DNA of 64,000 nt from Anolis sagrei (Eukaryota; Chordata; Lepidosauria; Squamata; Anolidae): positions 94,042,500 to 94,106,499 of the forward strand of contig NC_090034.1 of assembly GCF_037176765.1 (NCBI RefSeq). Direction: 5' to 3'. The notes beneath the pieces were generated by a model, which worked only from the letters and a program-made list of their open reading frames with translations, had not been told where the DNA came from and ran no database searches. Position 1 is the stretch's first letter. Every line of letters begins with the position of its first letter. Both the position numbers and the translations under genes were made by a program. This document shows, piece by piece, positions 21,948 to 32,134 of the stretch.

Positions 21948-23075
21948 TTATGCTTGCATCTTGGATCTTGTCTCCATTCTTCTTGATTCCTCTTTCAGCT
22001 TTTGCTTTTTCAGTTCTCTCAACTGTTTTTCTAAAGTTCGTATTTGATCCAAGTCCATTTGCTTCAAATTTCTTAAATCTATAGTCTCTTGTAAATCTTG
22101 TCCCTGCTCTCCTTCCCTGTTCATCGAGTCTCCAATAACAAATAAACTCTCAGTCCGCTCGCCTCTGTCTGCAGCTTCCAGCTCTGTTGATGTTATCAGT
22201 CCAGCTGGCTGTAGAGTGTCCTTGGCCTTTTTCCTCCCCTTCTTTCTTTTGAGACTTCTGTGGGCCTCTTCGTTGTCTGATTCCTCTGTCTCATCCGACA
22301 CTCCCCCTTCTGTACAAAATCTCAAAAGTCTAAGCATGGTCTTACCACTAGCCAAATCTGTAGCTTTAAATAATTTGCCATCTTTATAGACAATTAGAGT
22401 GGCTGGAAAAGCCCAAGTATAGCGCTGGTTCTTTTCCTCCAGGACTCTTGTAATTTCCTTCATTTGTGCTCTTTTATCTAATGTCTCTGATGATAAATCC
22501 AGGAGAGGCCAGACCTTTTTGCCTGCCAAGGTAAGGTCTTTTGTTTTTCGGAGCTGATTATAAACTCTTTCCTTCAAAGCCTCTCTTGAGAATTTGATCA
22601 AAATGTCTCTGGGTTTTTTTCTGCCTCTGTAAGCCCAGTGCACTCTTTCTATATCGTCTGGTATAATTTGGGTCAAAGTCTGTAGCCAACTAACAATATT
22701 TTGTTTTAAATTGTCATTTATCTGAAGATCCTGCCCTGCTGTTCTCAGACGTATATTTGCCCTTCTAGACCGATCTTCCTGGTCCGCAATCTTGTTTAGA
22801 AGATTTTGCTTTGCACTTTCTAAATGTTGTTTTAAGTTGGCTATCTCCTCTTTCTGTTTTCTAGTCTCCTCTTCCACCTCCATAAATTTTCCTTCGTACT
22901 GCTGCACCTTTGACTCCATTGATCCCAGCCGGGTATTAATCATTTTAACTTGTTCTTTTAATTCATCATTCCCCTTCCTTAAGCTTTCAGTGCTTATCTT
23001 AAGTTCATTCAATGTTTGTAATATTTGGTCCAGCTTCTGCCCCCATTCCACTCCCTCCGTCATTATGGAACTCAC
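21948..23075 (-). CDS. L1-B ORF1 protein, open
   Basis: 375 residues, intact from ATG. The N-terminal coiled coil spans about residues 30-105. The RRM-like region (RRANIRLRTAGQ, then KPRDILIKFSREALKERVY) and CTD (DLTLAGKKVWPLLDLSSETLD) follow. A further acidic and KK-rich segment and a second helical C-terminal stretch (LRNLKQMDLDQIRTLEKQL) come after that. It has the expected role in RNA binding and ribonucleoprotein assembly. The extra 100 or so C-terminal residues are longer than in mammalian ORF1p. Confidence 0.85.
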   Translation of the reverse strand: MSSIMTEGVEWGQKLDQILQTLNELKISTESLRKGNDELKEQVKMINTRLGSMESKVQQYEGKFMEVEEETRKQKEEIANLKQHLESAKQNLLNKIADQEDRSRRANIRLRTAGQDLQINDNLKQNIVSWLQTLTQIIPDDIERVHWAYRGRKKPRDILIKFSREALKERVYNQLRKTKDLTLAGKKVWPLLDLSSETLDKRAQMKEITRVLEEKNQRYTWAFPATLIVYKDGKLFKATDLASGKTMLRLLRFCTEGGVSDETEESDNEEAHRSLKRKKGRKKAKDTLQPAGLITSTELEAADRGERTESLFVIGDSMNREGEQGQDLQETIDLRNLKQMDLDQIRTLEKQLRELKKQKLKEESRRMETRSKMQA

Positions 23076-23296
23076 GTTCAGTTCTTTCCTTCGCTGGTCT
23101 TCTGATTTATTCTATGAGGATTCAAGTTTCAGTCACTCAAACCGCGATCTGCTTTTCTTCCTCCTTTTCCCCGACCGGGTCCAAGTTGGAGACAGGTTTA
23201 CGGTCTTCCTGGGCTTTTTAAAGTAAGCTTTATTTATTTTGCAGTTAGGGAGCTCTTTTAGGCACGTCTATCTTATTTGACGCATGCGCAGCTCCC

Positions 23297-23318
23297 CCGA
23301 GTTTCTTATTTCTTTCTT
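23297..23318. repeat. Target-site duplication of L1-B, right copy
   Basis: Identical to 17749-17770. Confidence 0.9.
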
Positions 23319-23594
23319 CTTTGTTGTGTATGGGCTGGCTACGGTTGAAACAGACTTGCGCCTGATCCCAGCGGGGCGGTTGCTTCCCGCTGACCCGGAT
23401 CCCCCTCGACCCCCCTCCTTGAGGGAAAGGGGTTCTTGGGGGCTCTACGGGCCTCTGCAGGTTCGCCTCACCTTCGCCTTCGATCCGGCGAAGGTGGGGG
23501 AGCAATCTGCTCACCCAAAACCACCTCTACGCTGGTGCCTCGCCGGAGCTCCCTCTCAGCGTGGCTTGCCCGCAGCCATTACCCACCGGAAGTC
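23319..23594 (-). mobile_element. L1-A LINE, 5' end
   Basis: GC-rich 5' UTR of L1-A separated from the rest by L1-B. The 5' end on the minus strand is GGGACTTCCGGTGGGTAATG, a typical L1 start with initial Gs. It abuts the right 18-bp duplication at 23595-23612. Confidence 0.88.
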
Positions 23595-23612
23595 CCCCCA
23601 TTCTATATCTTT
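23595..23612. repeat. Target-site duplication of L1-A, right copy
   Basis: Identical to 12217-12234. Confidence 0.9.
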
Positions 23613-23677
23613 GCATTTCATTTTTCCTGCCAAAGTGGAGTATCTTGAGTTTGTCACTGTTGAACTTCATTTTGTTA
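23613..23677 (-). mobile_element. CR1-B LINE, 5' remnant
   Basis: Continues CR1-B from 12234 (GCATTTCATTTTTCCTGCC...TTTTGGCCC), the same sequence found intact in CR1-A at 10773-10844. It stops at 23677, where CR1-A sequence returns. Confidence 0.82.
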
Positions 23678-24372
23678 GTTTTGGCCCGAGATTACTTTTG
23701 CTAGTTCCTTCAATACTCTTGGGTGTAGTTGATCAGGCCCTGGGGACTTGAACTCATTTGGAGCAGCCAGGTATTCCCGGACGACTTGTTTCCCAATTTG
23801 GGGTTGGATGTCCTCTAATCCCTCATCCACTCCATCTTGCTGAGGTTGAAGATTACTTTCTTTTTGTGAGAGGACCAAGGCAAAGAAGGCATTAAGGTCT
23901 GCCTTTTCTCTATCCCCTATCAGTATTGCCCCATCTTCTCCTCGAAGAGGCCCTATCGCCTCCTTGTTTTTCCTTTTTCTACTGACATAAGAAAAGAAGC
24001 CCTTTTATTGTTTTTAATGTCCCTGGCAAGCCTGAGCTCATTTTGTGCGTTAGCCTTGCGGACCTTTTCCCTACAGGAGTTGGCTATTTGATTGAATTCA
24101 TCTTTGTTGATTTCTCCCTTTTTCCACTTCTTGTGCATGTCTCTTCTCAGTCTTAGCACAGTGAGAAGTTCTTTGGACATCCATTCTGTGCACTTGTACT
24201 ATTTTTCCTCTTTGTTGGTACTGTTTGCAATTGAGCCTTGAGTATTTCACTTTTGAAAAACTCCCATCCATCCGTAACTCCCTTGTCTTTTAGTATCTGT
24301 CTCCACGGAATGCTGCTCAGTGTTTCCTTCATTTTTCGGAAATAAGCTCTCCTAAAGTCCTTCGCTGCCTTG
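23678..24372 (-). mobile_element. CR1-A LINE, 5' section
   Basis: The reverse strand resumes the CR1-A coding path: HPRVLKELAKVIS at 23678 joins EPLAIIFKSSW at 11503. Further upstream come RASFLMSVEKGKTRRR and MSKELLTVLRLRRDMHKKWKKG (23953-24180). The linker after the endonuclease (FRRAYFRKMKETLSSIPW) ends near 24372. The endonuclease itself is absent. Confidence 0.85.
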
Positions 24373-24890
24373 GCTCATGACGGCCTCCCAGGTGGGCTCC
24401 CTGTCCTTCCTCCCTTCCTGGCTGCCTTCCTTGCTCAGGCCCAGGCCTCTCCCTCGTTGGCACCCGGGCCCCTGGGCTGCTTCCAGCGCTGCCTCCGGAA
24501 GGGCCTCCTGCGCTGCTCGGGCCACTCTCCTTCTTCCTGATGCCAGCCCCACTCCACCGCCATCATGCCCCAGCCTCCCAGCCCCGCCAAGCCTCACAAG
24601 AAGCGGCTCTTGTCCCGCGAGACTACGCCATGATGCAACTGCATGACAGATGTAGGGGTGACGAAAAAGAAACCACCATAGCCATGATGTCACCGCACCT
24701 TGGATCTAGAAACCTCAAGAGTGACCATAAGATATGGAAGGAAGCATTCTGGGAGCCCAGTGGCCTTTGGAAGAATGGAATGTGGAGTCGTCTTAAACGG
24801 TGAGTATATCCCTAACTCTCTGTTTTGCATTTAAAAGTTGGGGGATTGTCTTATAGCCCCAGTCGCCTTGTATTCCGGAATATACGGTAA
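24373..24890. repeat. GC-rich repeat, probably a DNA-transposon derivative
   Basis: The right end (TTCCGGAATATACGGTA) is a sharp terminus of a kind seen at DNA-transposon ends. The left 300 bp are GC- and CpG-rich with accidental open frames on both strands. No partner terminus was found at the left, so it may be truncated. Family not assigned. Confidence 0.4.
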
Positions 24891-25090
24891 AAAATAAATA
24901 AATAAATATTCTCTGTGTTGTCTGTTTTAAAATGTATTTCATAGAGATAAGTTTTGGTATGTAACTTTTACGGAGGTACGTTTTAATATATATTTATAGG
25001 GGGGTTTTTTTGCTGTGTTTATGTATTTTAATTGTTTTGTAACCCACCTCGTGCCATGAGGAGAGGTGGGTAAGAAATAAAATTATTATT
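24891..25090 (+). repeat. LINE/SINE 3' tail of the AACCCACCTCG...AAGAAATAAA type
   Basis: Contains GTAACCCACCTCGTGCCATG and AGAAATAAAATTATT, the same 3' end found at 44221-44271. Confidence 0.5.
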
Positions 25091-25094
25091 TGAA

Positions 25095-25440
25095 ACACAA
25101 CAAGATTAGTACACAGAAAACAAGATCACTACGTTGGCTGTTGTATTGGATCACACGTCAGGCACTTCCCTAGTGTCTAGGACTGTGTGATGTATCAGTG
25201 AATAATGTGTGCAGATCCAAGTAGGGTGGCCTTTTGTATCTGGCAGATGGTAATTTTGTCAGTGCCTATTGTGTCCAAGTACAGGCCAAGGTCTTTAGGC
25301 ACTGCACCCAGTGTGCCAATTACTGGCATGCGCCAGAGTCTTTGCAGTTCGATCTTTAAATCCTCGTATTGTGTCAGCTTTTCCAGTTGTTTCTCATCAA
25401 TTCTGCTGTCGCCTGGGATTGCAACATCAATTATCTATAT
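25095..25440 (-). mobile_element. Non-LTR retrotransposon C-terminal coding fragment
   Basis: The reverse strand is open for about 76 codons (stop near 25200): DVAIPGDSRIDEKQLEKL, TQYEDLKIELQRLW, GTLGAVPKDLG and ITICQIQKATLLGSAHII. I recognise this as a widespread retroelement C terminus in vertebrates. It has no start codon. The clade is uncertain. Confidence 0.6.
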
Positions 25441-25449
25441 TTTGGTTTA

Positions 25450-25884
25450 TTTTGGGTGTTTTTTTAAGTCTTTATTGAGAATTTTAATAAAAGAGAAAAG
25501 AAAGGCAAAACAAAACAGAAAAAAGAGCTTCATTATAAATAAAAACAACATTTATAAACAGCCTTAATACATTTTTTTTAAAAAAATCCAATAATAAAAC
25601 AGTAAACCCACCACCAAAGAAGGTTTGGTGCATCTTCAGTGAGGAGTCATCCTTTTCCTTCTTCTATTTTCTACCTTCTACTTGTTTTTCTCCCTTCCTT
25701 TCTTATGGGAGCGATGTACTCTTTTTATATTAGTATCTTCTTATTTTTTTGTTGCAAGTATTTGGTAACTTTCTCCCAGTCTGTTTCTTTTATCGGCTTT
25801 CCTTTATTTTTGGATATCAAGTAGATGAGTCTGTCCATATTTCGTAAGTCCACTATCTTTTCCAGCCAATTTTCTTCTTCCAGT
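25450..25884 (-). mobile_element. L1 3' end fragment (part 1)
   Basis: A T-run and the reverse of an L1 3' UTR (CAATAAAGACTTAAAAAA), then C-terminal ORF2 coding on the reverse strand near 25750-25850 (MDRLIYLISKNKGKPIKETDW). Interrupted by a SINE; resumes at 26159. Confidence 0.7.
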
Positions 25885-26158
25885 GGAGCCCCTGGTGGCA
25901 CAGTGGGTTAAACCCCTGTGCCAACAGGACTGAAGACCGACAGGTCGCAGGTTCGAATCCAGGGAGAGGCGGATGAGCTCCCTCTGTCAGCTCCAGCTCC
26001 TCATATGGAGACATGAGAGAAGCCTATCACAAGGTTGATAAAAACATCAAAAATAATCCAGGTGTCCCCTGGGTAAAGTCCTTGCAGACGGCCAATTATC
26101 TCGCACCAGAAGCGACTTGCAGTTTCTCAAGTCGCTCCTGACATGACAAAAAAAAAAA
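25885..26158 (+). mobile_element. tRNA-derived SINE with BovB-type tail, full length
   Basis: Head GGAGCCCCTGGTGGCACAGTGG (box A region) and box B GGTTCGAATCC. The tail is AGTCGCTCCTGACATGACA followed by poly(A). Flanked by 12-bp duplications TCTTCTTCCAGT (25873-25884) and TCTTCTTCCGGT (26159-26170). Moved by a LINE in trans, probably BovB, judged from the tail. Confidence 0.85.
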
Positions 26159-26230
26159 TCTTCTTCCGGTATCTCCTCCTTTGTCCATAACTTTGTGTAG
26201 CATATTCTTGCCGCAAAGTTATGGAAAAAG
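26159..26230 (-). mobile_element. L1 3' end fragment (part 2)
   Basis: The reverse strand encodes AARICYTKLWTKEEIPEED, an L1 ORF2 C-terminal motif that also appears as TAARIELAKVWKQ in L1-A. It is contiguous with part 1 once the SINE is disregarded. Confidence 0.6.
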
Positions 26231-26640
26231 GAAGAGATACCGTTTGTTAGATCAGGAGTATTGTGCTCCAAAACTCTTGTCAGTCTGAAGTCGGAAGTCC
26301 CAGAGGACTTTGACATGTTCATTTTCTGTAACTTTTTCAGGCTTGTGACCCCACCAATTCTTTGTGAGGAGTATTGTGCTCCTTTTTTTGATTTTTGATA
26401 GATGCCCAAACCCCTTCTATCTCCTCGTCAGCCCCCTTTTTCAGTGGTTGCTGATGGAATTGTTGTTGTTGTTGTTGGGAAGTGTTCAACTTGTGATTTT
26501 GTGATATGAAATCCAGCATTTATATCTCATTTCCTGTGTCATACTGTGTTTTGTATTAGTAAAATAACAATAACAACAACAATAATAATAATGTGTAATT
26601 TAGTCACACTACTTGTTACATTAAAACAAAGAGTTTCATG
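26231..26640. other. Unassigned repeat-like DNA
   Basis: Contains an internal repeat (GGAGTATTGTGCTCC twice, near 26258 and 26367) and (GTT)n and (AAT)n runs. No gene recognised. Confidence 0.4.
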
Positions 26641-26887
26641 GCTCTCCCAGTTTGCTCTTGTTTAGAAAAGTCAGAAGACGCCACCTTGACATATCCCCAG
26701 TGATTTGGAGAAGGATGTGGGACTATTCAATTGCTCCTCCTCTTTTTTACATGTGTTTTCTCTCTTCTGCTGAAAAGTCCTCCCAGCTAAATTACTCACA
26801 GGCAGAAACTTTGCTGCAGTCAAACCTTGCTAACAACACACCTGGAATTGGCTTCTCTTAGCTGCTGCCATAATTTTATAATTATTG
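26640..26887 (+). other. Candidate 5' noncoding exon of LU gene 2
   Basis: Ends at a strong donor (TTG|GTGAGT at 26888). It shares ordered short blocks (CACCTGG, then CTCTTAGC, then GGTGAGTA, and TTCTGCTGAAAA-like text) with 46640-46921 upstream of gene 3. The coding exon of gene 2 begins with a 70-nt untranslated leader after an acceptor, so an upstream noncoding exon is required. The start is not defined. Homology judged by eye only. Confidence 0.33.
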
Positions 26888-27740
26888 GTGAGTATTTTTG
26901 GTGATTCAAGATTGGAATCTTTGCGGACTAATTGTGGCCAAGGCTGGGGGTCTATTTGGGTGAATAATGCCAAATGGCAAATGTTACTTGAACAACAACT
27001 GTTCTCTGAATTATCATCTTATCTAGAACAAGAATACTGTACTGTAGTTCTGGGCATGTGAACTGATTAACATCTTTTTTCTAGCATATTAAAATAGACC
27101 CATAGCATTGAAGTAATTAATATATTTTCCCTGGCATTGTAAAATACTGTAGAAATAGTGTTCTGGTATAACTTGATGACCATGAATCAGCAGATCTGAC
27201 AAGTAGGGCTGGAGAGTTGGGATATCTAAAAATAACTTGCAGTTTTGTTTTATCTTCACTTTATTTCTCTTGTTCTCTTCAGTTTGTGAATCCCTGTTGG
27301 AAAAAACCCTACAAGGCTATTGCTTTTAGTTCCTACTAGCATAGACCAACTAAGACAATGGATTTTGCATAAATATTGACTTACCATTCTACAATCATTG
27401 TAACACATCTGACTCCATTTGAGCTGAGCAGTTGGATTTTGGTATTTGGAGACAGTTGTCTGCCTGCTCCTCTTTGCAGACCATACTTATTTGAGCATAA
27501 AGGGATATTACAAAATGCTGTAGGTTTCCCGGGTTGATTGTCCTCAAGGTAAATTCTCAAGGGAGGTGAGAGAAGTGTGTTTTTCAAATGCACATTTAAG
27601 AAATTTAAGTGTTGGCTGATATAAAAGAAAGAAAAAAGACGAGTACGAAAACAGACTAGCTAAGGAAGAAGGGTGGGGGGATTTGCTACTGACAACAGGA
27701 TTGTAAATTGTGAGAAAAATGGAAAGACTGTTCATATCTC
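26888..27740. other. Stretch with no recognised feature
   Basis: AT-rich DNA; would lie in the first intron of gene 2 if the upstream exon is real. No repeat hallmark seen. Confidence 0.45.
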
Positions 27741-27745
27741 TAGTC

Positions 27746-28499
27746 TAGCGTTTCTCAACCTGTGGTCGGGACCCCTGGGGAGGTCGCAAGGAGAGTGTCA
27801 GAGGGGTCACCAAAGATCATCAGAAAACACAGTATTTCCTGTTCATCATGGAGGTTCTGAGTGGGAAGTTTGGCCCAATTTTGTCGTTGATGGGGTTCAG
27901 AATGCTATTTGATTGTAGGTGAACTATAAATCCCAGCAACTACAATTCCTAAATGTCAAGATCTATTTTCTCCTAATTCCACCAGTGTTCACATTAGGGT
28001 ATATTGAGTATTCATGTCAAGTTTGGTCCAGATCCATCATTGTTTGAGTCCACAGGGCTCTCTGGATGTAGGTAAACTACAATTCCAAAACTCAAGGTCA
28101 ATGTCCACCAAATCCTTCCAGTATTTTCTGTTGGTCATGGGAGTTCTGTGTGCCAAGTTTGGTTCAATTCCATCCTTGGTGGAGTTCAGAATGTTCTATG
28201 ATTGTAGGTGAACTCTAAATCCCAGCAACTACAACTCCCAAATGACAAAATCAACCCCCCCCCTCCCAATCCCACCAGTATTCAAATTTGGGCGTATAGG
28301 GTAATTGTGCCAAATTTGGTCCAGTGAATGAAAATACATCCTGAATCTCAGATATCTACATTGTGATTCAACGCAGTAGCAAAATTACAGTTGTGAAGTA
28401 ACAACAAAAATAATTTTATGGTTGGGGTTCACCACAACACAAATAACTGTATTAAGGGATTGCAGCATTAGGAAGGTTGAGAAACACTGCTCTAATCTT
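27746..28499 (+). mobile_element. Non-autonomous hAT element with SPIN-like ends, 754 bp
   Basis: Ends are TAGCGTTTCTCAACCTGTGG and GGAAGGTTGAGAAACACTG. An 8-bp duplication flanks it: CTCTAGTC (27738-27745) and CTCTAATC (28500-28507). The right part (GCAAAATTACAGTTGTGAAG, AATAATTTTATGGTTGGGG) resembles SPIN family subterminal sequence. An internal segment near 27839 is repeated near 28130. No transposase. Confidence 0.85.
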
Positions 28500-28507
28500 G
28501 ACTCCAG

Positions 28508-28900
28508 CCCACTCTTTGTCTCAGAGATCAGATTAAAAGTGCTGCGTACATTTGCTGTACACATAGAAATTCTAGATATGAAGAATCTCTTGATTTTTTG
28601 TTCAGAATAATATTTATTTAAAAGTGTTGTCTTCTGAATGCCTGTAAACCTTGAGTTCAAAGAGCCAAAATAAATCAATGACTGCAAAACAAGCAGAGCC
28701 ATTTCAACACACATCTGTTGTATGTCAGCAATTAATGTCACTTCGGGTCACTTCTCGCCATGAAAATCAACATTATGTAGGACATCTACAAACAAAGTAT
28801 TTTTAAAACAATTTAAGATATACAATTTAGTTTTTGGAGAGGGCAAATGGGACACCCGGGTGGTCTTGGGTCGTGGGAGATAGAAAGATGTAAGCAGAGT
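28508..28900. other. Stretch with no recognised feature
   Basis: No exon or repeat signature. Confidence 0.45.
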
Positions 28901-28911
28901 ATTTCTTATGA

Positions 28912-29013
28912 TTTTTTTTCAATGTCAGGAGTAACTTGGGAAACTGCAAGTCACTTCTGGTGTGAGAGAATTGGCCGTCTGCAAGGATGTTGCCCAGGGG
29001 AGGCCTGGATGTT

Positions 29014-29048
<35 letters not shown>

Positions 29049-29402
29049 TTCTTATCCCGCCACCATTTCCCTGAAGGGACTCGGGATGGCTTATAGACAG
29101 CACGAAGTGCCTAAAAACAAAACATAAAAGTGAACACAATATAAAATACAATAAAATACAGTAAATTACATATAAAAACAAAATTAAGACTCAATCAAGC
29201 TGCCATCCTCTAACCATGGCAGTAAATTACAGACTACACAATAATAACAACCATCCTGTGGGAGGCTTCTTAAATGTGCTCACATGAGAAGCAGGAGCTG
29301 ACAGACGGAAGCTCACACTGCTCTCTGGATTCGAACCATCGACCTTTCGGTCAGCACTCCTGCTGGCACAAAGGTTTAACCCATTGTGCCACTGGGGGCT
29401 CC
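28912..29402 (-). mobile_element. tRNA-derived BovB-tailed SINE, interrupted by an L2-like tail
   Basis: The tail reads on the reverse strand near 28915-29010. The head with TGGATTCGAACC (box B reversed) and GGGGGCTCC ends at 29402. Flanks are ATTTCTTATGA (28901-28911) and ATTCCTTATGA (29403-29413), an 11-bp duplication. About 235 bp of L2-like 3' end with (AAT)n sits inside at about 29015-29249. Confidence 0.82.
29015..29249 (-). mobile_element. L2-like LINE 3' end inside the SINE
   Basis: (AAT)n at 29015-29048, then CTTCTTATCCCGCCACCATTT, the reversed L2-like 3' terminus. It splits the SINE between GATGTTTT and CCATCCTG, which are close together in intact copies. Confidence 0.7.
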
Positions 29403-29413
29403 ATTCCTTATGA

Positions 29414-29830
29414 TGCATGTAATAGGTGTAGCTGAGGTGGGGCTAAAATAACACCATTGCTCCTGCCATAAGAGTTCCACTCTCCTACATTTTCTTTCAG
29501 TTCCAAAACATCTAGTGTCACAGTAACTTATTATTTCTGTTGAGCATATAGAAGCAGAGTTTCGACCCACCCACTGAGTATAATGGCAGGGTAGACCTGG
29601 CTCCCCAGTCCTGATGCCTACTGAAAATAGTTAAAACTAGAGTAGATTCATTGGTTCAGTTATAGAATAAGTCAATTTTTGGGTAAATCCCATGGATTTG
29701 ATGGACCTTCTTTACTTGGGATGAATCATAATAATCCAGACCTAGTCCTCAATACTTCTTTGGACATGACTTTGAAGGTCAGATAACTAGAAAGTTGTGT
29801 TTTTTTTAAATGTAAGACTATTCTGGTAGT
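29414..29830. other. Stretch with no recognised feature
   Basis: Nothing recognised on either strand. Confidence 0.45.
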
Positions 29831-29840
29831 TCGGTTGTTG

Positions 29841-31466
29841 GATTGTTGTAGGTTTTTTGGGATGTAGGGCTATGTTCTAGAAGCATTCTCTCCTGACGTT
29901 TTGCCTGCATTTATGGCAGGAATGCTCAGAGGTTGGGAGGTCTGTTGGAAATTTAGGAAAATTGGGTTTATATATCTGTGGAAAGTCCAGGGTGGGAGAA
30001 AGAATTTTTGTCTGTTAGAGCTAGGTGTGAATGTTTCAATTGGCCACCTTGATTAGCATTTGATGGCCTGACAGTTTTTAGGCGTGGCTTGTTAGTGCCT
30101 AGGGGAATCCCTTGTTGAGAGGTGATTAGCTGTCCCTGATTGTTTCTCCTCTGGAGTTCCCCTTTGTTTGAGTTTTGTTCTTTATTTTATTTTTAGAATT
30201 TTAGAGTTTTTTTTAATACCGGTAGCCAGATTTTGTTCATTTTCATAGTTTCTACCTTTCTGTTGAAATTGTCCACATGCTTGTCAATTTCAGTGGCTTC
30301 TCTGTGTAGTCTGACATGGTGATTGTTAGAGTTGTCTAGCATTTCTGTGTTCTCAAATAATATGCTGTGTCCAGGTTGGTTCATCAGGTGCTCTGCTATG
30401 GCTGACCTCTCTGGTTGAAGTAGTCTGCAGTGCCTTTCATGTTCCTTGATTCGTGTTTGGGTGCTGCGAACCCCACTTCGTCCAAGATGAACTGAACCAA
30501 CTAAACTGGGCTTTACAGGCCAATTAATACTTCACTACAGACATCGGAAGAGCTGCAAGACCAAGAACAAGTCACGAGAATAAAGACAATGATCCACACA
30601 GAGGGAAAGTGTTCTTGCCATACATCACTACTGATCGCATTGGGAAGCTGATGAAAAACACAACCTACAAACTATCTACAGACCCACCAAGAAAATTCAA
30701 CAAATGCTACATTCAGCAAAAGACAAGAGGGACCCTCTCACTTCTGCAGGAGTCTACCATATACCATGCAGCTGTGGACAAGTCTACATAGGGACCACCA
30801 AACGCAGCAAGACCCAAACACGAATCAAGGAACATGAAAGGCACTGCAGACTACTTCAACCAGAGAAGTCAGCCATTGCAGAGCACCTGATGAACCACCT
30901 GGATATAGCATATTATTTGAGAACACAGAAATGCTGGTCCACTCGCACAACTGTCGTGTCAGGCTACACAGAGAAGCCATTGAAATCCACAAGCATGTGG
31001 ACAATTTCAACAGAAAGGAAGAAACCGTGAAAATGAACAGAATCCGGCTACCAGTATTAAAAAAACCCTCTAAAATTATAACAGTAAATAAAGAACAAAA
31101 CTCAAACACAATAGAACTCCAGAGAAGAAACTATCAGGAACAGCTAATCACCTCTCAACAAAGAATTCCCCCAGTGAGTAAGAAGCCACACCTAAAAACT
31201 GTCAGGCCATCTAATGCTAATCAAGGTGGTCAACTGAAACATCCACACCCAACTCCAACAGACAAGAGTTATTTCTTCCACCCCGGACTTTCCACATATA
31301 TATAAAATCAATTTTCCTAGTTTCTAACAGACCTCACAACCTCTGAGGATGCCTGCCATAGATGCAGGCAAAACGTTAGGAGAGAATGCTTCTAGAACAT
31401 GGTCATACAGCCCGAAAAACCTACAACAACCCAGTGATTCTGGCCATGAAAGCCTTCGACAATACA
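29841..31466 (+). mobile_element. Penelope-like element with long inverted arms
   Basis: The left part (29841-about 30475) is an antisense copy of the 3' portion, and the right part (about 30480-31466) is sense, so the two form roughly 620-bp inverted arms around a short spacer. The sense part encodes a C-terminal region of the GIY-YIG endonuclease type (YHIPCSCGQVYIGTTKRSK). Both ends abut a 10-bp duplication TCGGTTGTTG (29831-29840, 31467-31476). The RT is absent and the frames are broken. Confidence 0.82.
30704..31030 (+). pseudogene. Penelope-like GIY-YIG endonuclease fragment
   Basis: A 108-codon frame with the GVYHIPCSCGQVYIG core, then TRIKEHERHCRLLQ and AIAEHLMNH. This is the endonuclease end of Penelope-like proteins. 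The frame runs out before the end of the family domain. Confidence 0.72.
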
Positions 31467-31980
31467 TCGGTTGTTGTTTTCATTAAAGACTATTTTGCTA
31501 GAATGTGTTGTTGCTGCTGTGGTACTTGGCTAGCAATGCAAAACTAAATGTGCCCATGTTTTGGACATCTCTCTTCAGCCCTTTTGAATTAAATATGGGT
31601 TAAGGGAGAAATTCACAAAAACAAGCCTCCGGGCTTCCGCTTATTGGCTCTTCCTGAAAAGAGTCTGACATTAAGCAGATGTTCATTAGTGTCATTCGTA
31701 GATAATTCCGTGGTGAGGTTATATCTGAGCTAGACACGGCCTCAGTTTTCTCTCTCACAGACACACCCTTCTGTCTCTGTTGTTTTGTGCAGAAACAATG
31801 CACCAAGACATTTTTATAGCACTCCTAGATCATTGCGCATGAACAGCCAAGTCTGTGGGAACTTTGTTTTTAGTGATCATCTTTCAGCAGTAAGTCACAT
31901 TCCAGTAGCTCATTTCTCCATTTATGGAAGCAATACAGCAGAGTATTATTCAATGCTTAAAAGAGGAATTACGATATGAG
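31467..31980. other. Stretch with no recognised feature
   Basis: No gene or repeat signature apart from the 10-bp duplication at its left end. Confidence 0.4.
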
Positions 31981-31986
31981 AACTAT

Positions 31987-32134
31987 GGCCCCTTCTACAC
32001 TGCCATTGGAAATCCTGATTATCTGCTTTGAACTGGCTTATATGGCAGTGCAGACTCATATAATCTGGTTCAAAGACAATAATGTGGATGATCTGTTTTA
32101 ATAATCTGGATTATATGGCAGTGTAGAAGGGTCC
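31987..32134. mobile_element. Palindromic MITE, about 148 bp
   Basis: Ends GGCCCCTTCTACACTGCCAT and its reverse form ATGGCAGTGTAGAAGGGTCC. The interior repeats TTATATGGCAGTG in both orientations. Target duplication not clear. Confidence 0.7.

Larger units (their letters stand above)
17771..23296 (-). mobile_element. L1-B LINE, near-full-length, inside L1-A
   Basis: About 5.5 kb on the minus strand. It runs from a poly(A) (T-run 17771-17787) through the 3' UTR, ORF2 in two frames (17923-21668), a 279-nt spacer and ORF1 (21948-23075) to a 5' UTR ending at 23296. It differs strongly in protein sequence from L1-A, so it belongs to another L1 lineage. It is the youngest layer of the nest. I see one clear coding break, a 23-bp tandem duplication near 19410-19450. 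Confidence 0.92.

Noticed and set aside
24352-24693. 113-codon reverse frame in GC-rich DNA
   Set aside because: No motif, and the DNA ends in a transposon-like terminus; GC-rich sequence gives few stops by chance.
25885-26158. tRNA gene call from box A and box B motifs
   Set aside because: No cloverleaf; the head continues into a SINE body, BovB-like tail and poly(A) with target duplications.
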